A stretch of 64,000 nucleotides of DNA from Rehmannia glutinosa (lineage: Eukaryota; Streptophyta; Magnoliopsida; Lamiales; Orobanchaceae). Below are positions 58,346 through 64,000 of the stretch, in pieces; the stretch's first letter is position 1, and every line of letters begins with the position of its first letter. Position numbers and translations under genes: made by a program. Where the stretch lies: the NCBI GenBank assembly GCA_016081115.2, contig CM071933.1:64680660-64744659 (forward strand), in the 5' to 3' direction. Below the pieces are notes generated by a model. The model searched no databases and was not told the DNA's origin. It worked only from the letters and a program-made list of their open reading frames with translations.

Positions 58346-59348
58346 TAGCAAAATAATCGTGAGAATCCGTACATGCCAAGTAAAACAAACCATGAATTAC
58401 ATACAACAATTAACGTAAGGCATAGTGTCTCATCTCAACAATTCAATTCACAATTAAGCTTCCAAGCCCAACCAACAATATAATTGGAGAATCCTAGTCA
58501 CTAACACCCTAAACAATCGAGTTCATGTATAATTCATCTAGCAATCAACCAAAATCATCATAATTCACCAACCCACAAGGTGTTCGATAAAATGTCCAAT
58601 AGAAAATTTCAATCAAATACATGGCAAAAGTATCAAACAAGCATCATATAGCAACCTAATCCATAATCCTCAAGAAATTCGACATAAAAAGTGCAATTCA
58701 TACCTTAAATCCCGAGAATTTGAAAAGAGTTGAAGTTTGAAACCCTAGGTGCTTTCTACCCCAAATCCTTGCTTCAAAGCAATTTCACAAGTGTAATTCG
58801 TGTTTAGAGTAGTGTGGGAGGTGAATAGTGGTGATATCTAGAGAAATTTTCGACAAAATTTTGAGGGGCTTCGATTTTTTTAAGTTCGCGAGAGAGGGAT
58901 GAGTTGTGGAAAGAATTTGGCCCTCCGCCCGCTCTTATGTCTGTCTCGGCGGGTAGGAGCACGGGTCGTGCCAAGTGGCATGGGTGGCCCGTGCTTGGGC
59001 CGAACAATCGAGCCCCAAAGTCCGGAAAGAGCACGGGTCGTGCCAAATGGCATGGGTGGCGAGTCTTAGGGGCCGAACAAAAGACTCCTCGTGCGGGTAC
59101 AAAGACGGGCCGTGCGCATGGCGCATGGGTTGCCCGTGCTAGGTACGCACCTTGTGTTCGATTTTTCAAAAAAAAAAAAAATATTCAAAGAAAAATAAGG
59201 AAAACTTCTAACCTATGAAAGCAAATAAATCCTAACTTAGAAAGGGAAAAACAAACCAAGAAAACATGGGAAGAAATAAAACAAACCATTGGGTTGCCTC
59301 CCAACAAGCGCTAAATTTAACATCTATAGCTTGACGCTGTTTACTCGA
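58346..59348 (-). other. spacer between Athila pol and 3' ORF, with GC-rich repeat
   Basis: 58930-59145 holds about three imperfect copies of GCACGGGTCGTGCCAAGTGG / CATGGGTGGCCCGTGCT, again CACGG...CCGTG inverted repeats. The complement of GCGCTTGTTGGGAGGCAACCC at 59290-59315 marks the end of pol in this group. Otherwise AT-rich. Confidence 0.7.
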
Positions 59349-61449
59349 TCACGGCTCTAGCAAAGTTAGGCGTGTCGTCTCTTCCTTTTGATCCCGGCTC
59401 AAGTAATGCTTGATCCTCTGGCCATTCACCATGAACGTCTCCCCATCTCGGCTCAACAACTCCACTATTCCCGGAGGATTTAACACCTTCTTTATCACAA
59501 ACGGCCCCGACCATCTAGACTTAAGTTTTCCCGGAAAGAGTTTAAGACGCGAGTTAAACAAAAGGACTTGTTCACCCGATAAAAACTCTCTCTTCTTTAT
59601 CATTCGATCGTGCCATCTTTTGGTTCGCTCCTTGTAAATCCGGGAATTTTCATAAGCTTCATCCCGGAATTCCTCCATCTCATTTAAATGCAAGAGCCTC
59701 TTCTCACCCGCTGCTTGGAAGTCAAAATTTAACTTCTTCACAGCCCAAAACGCCTTATGCTCCAATTCGATGGGCAAGTGACACGATTTCCGAATACTAA
59801 GCGATACGGTAATGTTCCCAATGGTGTCTTGGATGCGTCCGATATGCCCATAATCGTCATCTAGCTTCATGGCCCAATCTTTACGATTTACATTTACCGT
59901 CTTCTCCAAAATTTGCTTAATCTCGCGATTGGCTACCTCTGCTTGCCCGTTTGCTTGCGGATGGTATGCTAATGCCACCTTGTGCTTGACCCCATACTTC
60001 GCAAGTAAAGTGCTCATTAATTTATTCACAAAGTGTGACCCCGTTGCTAATCAAAGCTCTCGGGGTTCCAAACCGAGTGAATATATTTTTTCAGTAGGAA
60101 TTTGAGCACTACTCACGCATCATTGGTGCGTGCCGAAATTGCCTCAACCCATCCAGATCGTACTCACTTTGCGCAAGTAGAATGTATTGATAACCCGACG
60201 AAGATGGGAAGGGCCCATGAAGTCGATCCCCACACATCAAAGAGCTCGACCTCCATCACATTGGTCATGGGCATCTCGTGTCGATCGAGATGTTCCCATC
60301 CGCCGGCACCTATCACATCTTTGTACAAATAGATAGCAATCATTAGATAACGTAGGCCAGTATAAACCACTTTTCAATACCTTTGCTGCCGTACGTGTCG
60401 GACAGAAGTGTCCCCCGGAAGGTAAGAATGGCACTGTTGTAGAACTCCCTCCCACTCTTCTTGAGGCACACATCGTCGAATGATGGTGTTGGCGCACCTC
60501 TTAAAGAGCAAGGGGTCGTCCCACATGTAGAACTTGACATCATGGAGGAATTTCTTCTTTTGATAAGATGATAAATCCGGAGACAAGACTCTTGCAACCA
60601 AATAGTTAACAAAATCTGCATACCATGGGAATTTAGCTTGTAACATCAGAAGTTGCTCATCGGGGAATTCCTCCTTAATTGCCTCTGTGTTTTTTTTCTC
60701 CTCCTTGTATTCTAGTCTGGACAAGTGGTCGGCTACTACATTCTCGCAGCCCTTTCTATCCCTAATCTCCACATCGAATTCCTGTAACAAAAGGATCCAC
60801 CGAATCAGTCTCGGTTTGGCATCCTTCTTGTTGAATAGATATTTGATCGCTGCGTGGTCGGTGTGGACTATCGTCTTAGTTCCAATCAAGTAATACCGGA
60901 ACTTGTCGAATGCAAACACGATTGCTAGCATTTCCTTCTCAGTGGTGGTGTAGTTTTGTTGGGCACTGTCTAAAGTTCTCGCTCGCATAGTAGATGGCTC
61001 GAACATTTTGTCTCTTTTTTGACCCAAAACAGCCCCAATCGCCAAGTCATTTGGCATCACACATTAGCTCGAAGGGTCGACTCGATCAAACTACTAGAAT
61101 GGGTGTTGTCACCAAAGCCTTCTTGAGAATCTCAAAAGCCCGCAAACAATCAATCGGAAAAATTGAAAGCGATCTTTTTCTAATAACCGACTTAAAAATT
61201 TAGTGATTTTAGAAAAGTCACGGATAAACCTTCTCAGAATCCGGTGTGCCCCAAAAAGCTTCGAATGGCTTTTCGTTTGTTGGAGGTAAGAGTTTCTCAA
61301 TTGCCACGACCTTCGCTCTATCAACTTCCAAACTCGTAGAGAAAAGACTCGGTGGCCTAAAACAATGCCATCTCATACCATGAAATGACACTTTTCCCAA
61401 TTTAAAATAAGGTTAGTCTCCTCGCATCTCGCAAAACTAGAGAAATGTT
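59349..61449 (-). pseudogene. Athila-type pol fragment: RT end, RNase H, integrase
   Basis: Reading from 61449 down: RT thumb pieces (NWEKCHFMV near 61400, LEVDRAKVVAIEKLLPP), RNase H in the open frame 61060-60374 (MMPNDLAIGAVLGQKRD, QQNYTTTEKEMLAIVFAFDK, TIVHTDHAAIKYLF, ENVVADHLSRLE), integrase zinc domain pieces (QRCDRCRRMG at about 60370), and integrase core/C-terminus in the frame 60029-59349 (YHPQANGQAEVANREIKQIL with the catalytic Glu, LKSRWSGPFVIKKV, VNGQRIKHYL). Frameshifts separate the parts. The RT N-terminal half and gag are missing on the right, where a copia LTR has inserted at 61450. Confidence 0.88.
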
Positions 61450-62211
61450 TGTTTGATACATGTTTTTATCTAAATTTTGATGATTTTATTTTATCACCGA
61501 AACAATGTTTTTAAAGGTTGTCCAAATACTCCTAAATGATTTAAAATGGTTTTAATATTTTCATAAAGATTTCCTCAAGTTTATTTTTGATAATAATGGA
61601 CAACACTTTTAATAATTTTATGTCAATGGGTTTTTACTCCTAAACAAGATTTCTAAATGTTGTCTAAATACTCCCGATTGGTTTAAAATGTTTTTACTAA
61701 ATTTTCGGAGTATTTCTTGAGTTTTATTTTCAACAAAAATTGGACAACATTTTGTCTCGTGGTCGACCGATCGCCCTATAGGGCAACCCGTACTGAAGAT
61801 GTTTTTGAAATAGAAAATGAGACGGAAGTAAAATCAGGCAGGTCGGCCGGTCGCATGAAGGCGTCGGCCGGTCGATCGGCCGCGCCAGTGGGTCGACCGC
61901 AGACTGCATGTTGATTTTGAAGCAGAACATTTCTTCTTCGATTTCTCATTAAGGATGACCGGTTGAGACAGGGTCGACCGTCGAAGCCTATGTCGGCCGG
62001 TCGCCTGTTGAAATTTTCAAAGTGTTCTTAATTCTCTTATTTTCGTGCGGCCGTGCCCCCGAGCATTGACAAAAAAATATGACCGTTTAATGTGAGACAC
62101 ATTTCCTTAAATTGTGGGATTGATTTCTAACAGCTATATTCTTGATTTTAATTGTATATTTCTGTAGATTTTCAATCCCCAAGAGGAGCCTATGCTTGAT
62201 CAATCATCTCC

Positions 62212-62220
62212 TATAAATAG
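62212..62220 (+). promoter_or_regulatory. TATA box of copia LTR promoter
   Basis: TATAAATAG, about 760 bp into the LTR; transcription would start near 62245. Confidence 0.7.
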
Positions 62221-62439
62221 AGGAAGTTTTGGAGCAACCAATACAACAATTGAGATACAACACAACAAGATACACTTCAAGCAAATACTTGGTCTTTCAT
62301 TGTTATTATTCTTGTTGTAAATTTGCCTAGCTTATCACTTTCACATCCTTGAGGTCTAAGCTATTCTTGATTACACTTTGCACTCAAATTGTATTATTCA
62401 TTATTGAGTTGTAATCTTGATTTTCGGTTATCATTCAAA

Positions 62440-62668
62440 CACAAGATATCCTTGTGAGTGTTCTTGTGGTAAGAACACACTTGGATGATCTAGGTGATAG
62501 GTGCAAGAAGATTGTGGTAATCTTCTTATTGAGGTGTTGAAGAATTTGGTATTCTTCAAGGTTGAAGATTGTGGTAATCTTCACAAGGTTAGTGAAGATT
62601 GTGGTAATCTTCAAGAAGAGATTGTGGTAATCTCAAAGGTGGTGTTGAAGAAGAGTGTGGTGCTCTTC
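62440..62668 (+). repeat. array of short hairpins with GTGGT loops
   Basis: Seven stem-loops at 62458-62478, 62507-62525, 62539-62557, 62564-62582, 62594-62612, 62618-62634 and 62650-62668. The loop is GTGGT in six and TTGGT in one. Stems include GTGTTCTT/AAGAACAC, GAAGATT/AATCTTC, GAAGAAT/ATTCTTC, GAGATT/AATCTC and GAAGAGT/GCTCTTC (last pair G-T). A related hairpin CACAAG-ATATC-CTTGTG lies at 62440-62456. The array would be in the transcribed leader. Confidence 0.9.
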
Positions 62669-62931
62669 AAGGTGTTGTAAGTTGAATTTGTATTAATTTT
62701 GGTAATTAATAAAATTCTTTTTCTTTTTGAAATCCATCCCGGATATACTGGGGTGGTAGAGGATTAGGCCCTAGGTGGGTTGAACCTCTTTAAATCGACG
62801 TGTGTTGTTTACATTCCGCACCTTTATTATTGTGTTTGAGCATTCAGTTGTAAAAAGAGGGCTAAATCGAAAAGATGGAGATAATCTATTCACCCCCCCT
62901 CTAGATTATCGTAGCCGCTTGGACTTACAAG

Positions 62932-62944
62932 TGGTATCAGAGCC
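62932..62944 (+). other. primer-binding site (initiator tRNA-Met)
   Basis: TGGTATCAGAGCC, a perfect match to the plant tRNA-iMet 3' complement, two bases after the LTR. Confidence 0.92.
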
Positions 62945-62996
62945 AAACTCTTTGGCAAGCTCGTTTCACATCGCGAGTGAAGAGAAACGATCGTCG

Positions 62997-64000
62997 GCTA
63001 CATACGAAGCTCATCTATCCGGCACCTCCACCACCAAGCCACCACTATTTGATTCCAAAAATTTTAATTTTTGGAAAGAAAGAATGGAATGCTATCTACA
63101 AGGTTGCGGGTTCGACATTTGGAACACCGTCATAAACGGAGAATCCATTCCGATGAAAGATACACCACACACCTCAAAAGGCCTCAAAAAGCTCAATGAT
63201 GAAGAGAAGAAAATCATCTCCTTAAACGGTAAAGCTCTCAATATTTTGTATTGTTCATTTACTAATTTGGAATATGAACATATTGTAGGAATAAAATCGG
63301 CACATGAAGTATGGAAAAAATTAGAAGCCATCTATGGAGTATTTGCAAATGAAAGGAGTCAAACAAAAGCATCTACTTCTCAAAGGGATACAAGTTCAAA
63401 TCTAAGGAACAAGCCTCTTACAACTTCCAATTACGAAGAAGTTGAATATTGTTTTATGGGTATCGAAAAAGAAAACGAGGTATGTCTTAAACCCTCTACT
63501 TCCTATGATATTGTCATTCAAAATGATTATAATGATTTACAAAATGATTTTGATGAATTACAAAATGAATTCCAAGACTTACTTGTTAAATACAAAAATT
63601 TGAAAAAGGAATTCATCGTTTTGAAAAATGATAAGGATGGTTTATTTACTTCCTATGAATCACTATCATGTGCTCACACCACCACACTTGATAAAGTGAG
63701 AAATCTTGAGAAAGAAAATAGTACTCTTGTTGAGGATATAAATTGCTTAAAAAATGATTTATCTAAATCCAACTTGAGTACCGATAAAATGACCAAAATC
63801 GTTGATTGTTCGAAACTAGAACTTGATCATAAGCCTAAGGGTGTCAATCACATGAAAAAGAATCAAGTCTCTAAGCATGTTGGTCATTATGCTTCTAGAA
63901 TTATTACATGCTTCTATTGCGGTAAAAAGGGTCATACGGCTAATTTTTGTCGAGCTAGAAATAGCTCTAATTATCGTTGGAGACCTAAAAGTCTCAAGAC
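62997..64000 (+). CDS. gag: copia (SIRE-type) gag, partial at window end
   Basis: Open in one frame to the window edge. It begins near ATYEAHLSGTSTTKPPLFDS, where no upstream ATG is present, so the start is lost or non-canonical; the first in-frame ATG is 63084. Recognisable are NFNFWKERMECYLQ and the HEVWKKLEAIYG block of copia Gag. After NERSQTKA the frame jumps to a region normally much further on (ECFM-like YCFMGIEKENEVCL), so about 100 residues of the Gag core appear deleted in frame. A long coiled coil rich in Asn, Asp, Leu and Lys follows (63510-63790), then the zinc knuckle CFYCGKKGHTANFC (63909-63950). Confidence 0.85.

Larger units (their letters stand above)
61450..62929 (+). repeat. 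5' LTR of SIRE-type copia element
   Basis: About 1.48 kb, from TGTTTGATACATG to GGACTTACA, followed directly by a perfect primer-binding site. It contains a GC-rich GTCGGCCGGTCG cluster (61770-62060), a TATA box (62212), a hairpin array (62458-62668) and the C-rich CACCCCCCCTCTAG typical of SIRE/Maximus LTR ends. Its 3' partner lies beyond the window. Confidence 0.88.

Noticed and set aside
59349..61449. Integrated caulimovirus-like (pararetrovirus) sequence
   Set aside because: RT and RNase H are followed by an integrase with zinc domain and catalytic core, which pararetroviruses lack; layout is that of an Athila-type Ty3/gypsy element.
62440..62668. CRISPR-like array
   Set aside because: Repeats are short hairpins with changing stems and no spacers of regular length, within a plant LTR.

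Overview
The window is nuclear DNA of a flowering plant, probably a dicot. It is AT-rich, its genes have GT-AG introns, it encodes a plant-type mitochondrial pyruvate carrier, and most of it is nested transposable elements. Only two host genes look intact: a three-exon gene of unknown function ending in EAR-type repression motifs (45551-48341, +) and a five-exon mitochondrial pyruvate carrier (49870-52839, -). They converge and form an island of about 8 kb between retrotransposons. A third host locus survives only as the first exon of a purine-biosynthesis gene (purN/GART type, 9261-9646, -), cut by a retrotransposon LTR.

Layout. 1-2663: AT-rich, with one possible terminal exon. 2664-6907: solo LTR of a Ty3/gypsy chromovirus with very long (~4 kb) LTRs. 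7760-8412: 3' end of a Helitron. 8765-8974: hAT-like terminus. 9647-25655: the same chromovirus (Tekay/Del type, with integrase and C-terminal chromodomain) arranged LTR-internal-LTR-internal, two copies sharing the middle LTR; each copy has an extra open region with EEDP repeats ahead of gag. 26109-31047: a Mutator-like element (MULE) with a mudrA relic facing a DUF1985-type gene, and palindromic arrays near both ends. 31-37.4 kb: small non-autonomous elements, a SINE, a Stowaway-like MITE and a solo LTR. 37472-44794: a structurally complete, young-looking element with gag and protease but no reverse transcriptase or integrase. 44.8-52.9 kb: the host-gene island. 53325-53940: L1 LINE fragment. 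53956-61449: minus-strand Athila-type element (3' LTR, 3' ORF, integrase, RNase H, part of RT). 61450-64000: Ty1/copia element of SIRE type inserted into the Athila pol, with LTR, primer-binding site and an open gag that runs off the window.

Most noteworthy: seven short hairpins with a near-constant GTGGT loop and compensating stem changes in the copia LTR downstream of its TATA box; GC-rich CACGGCCGTG-like inverted-repeat clusters in the LTRs of several unrelated families; the gag-protease-only element; and the MULE whose two convergent genes are both cut at one junction. Many frameshifts in the chromovirus lie in CG/CHG-rich stretches that differ between otherwise near-identical copies, so some may be consensus errors at methylated cytosines rather than real decay.
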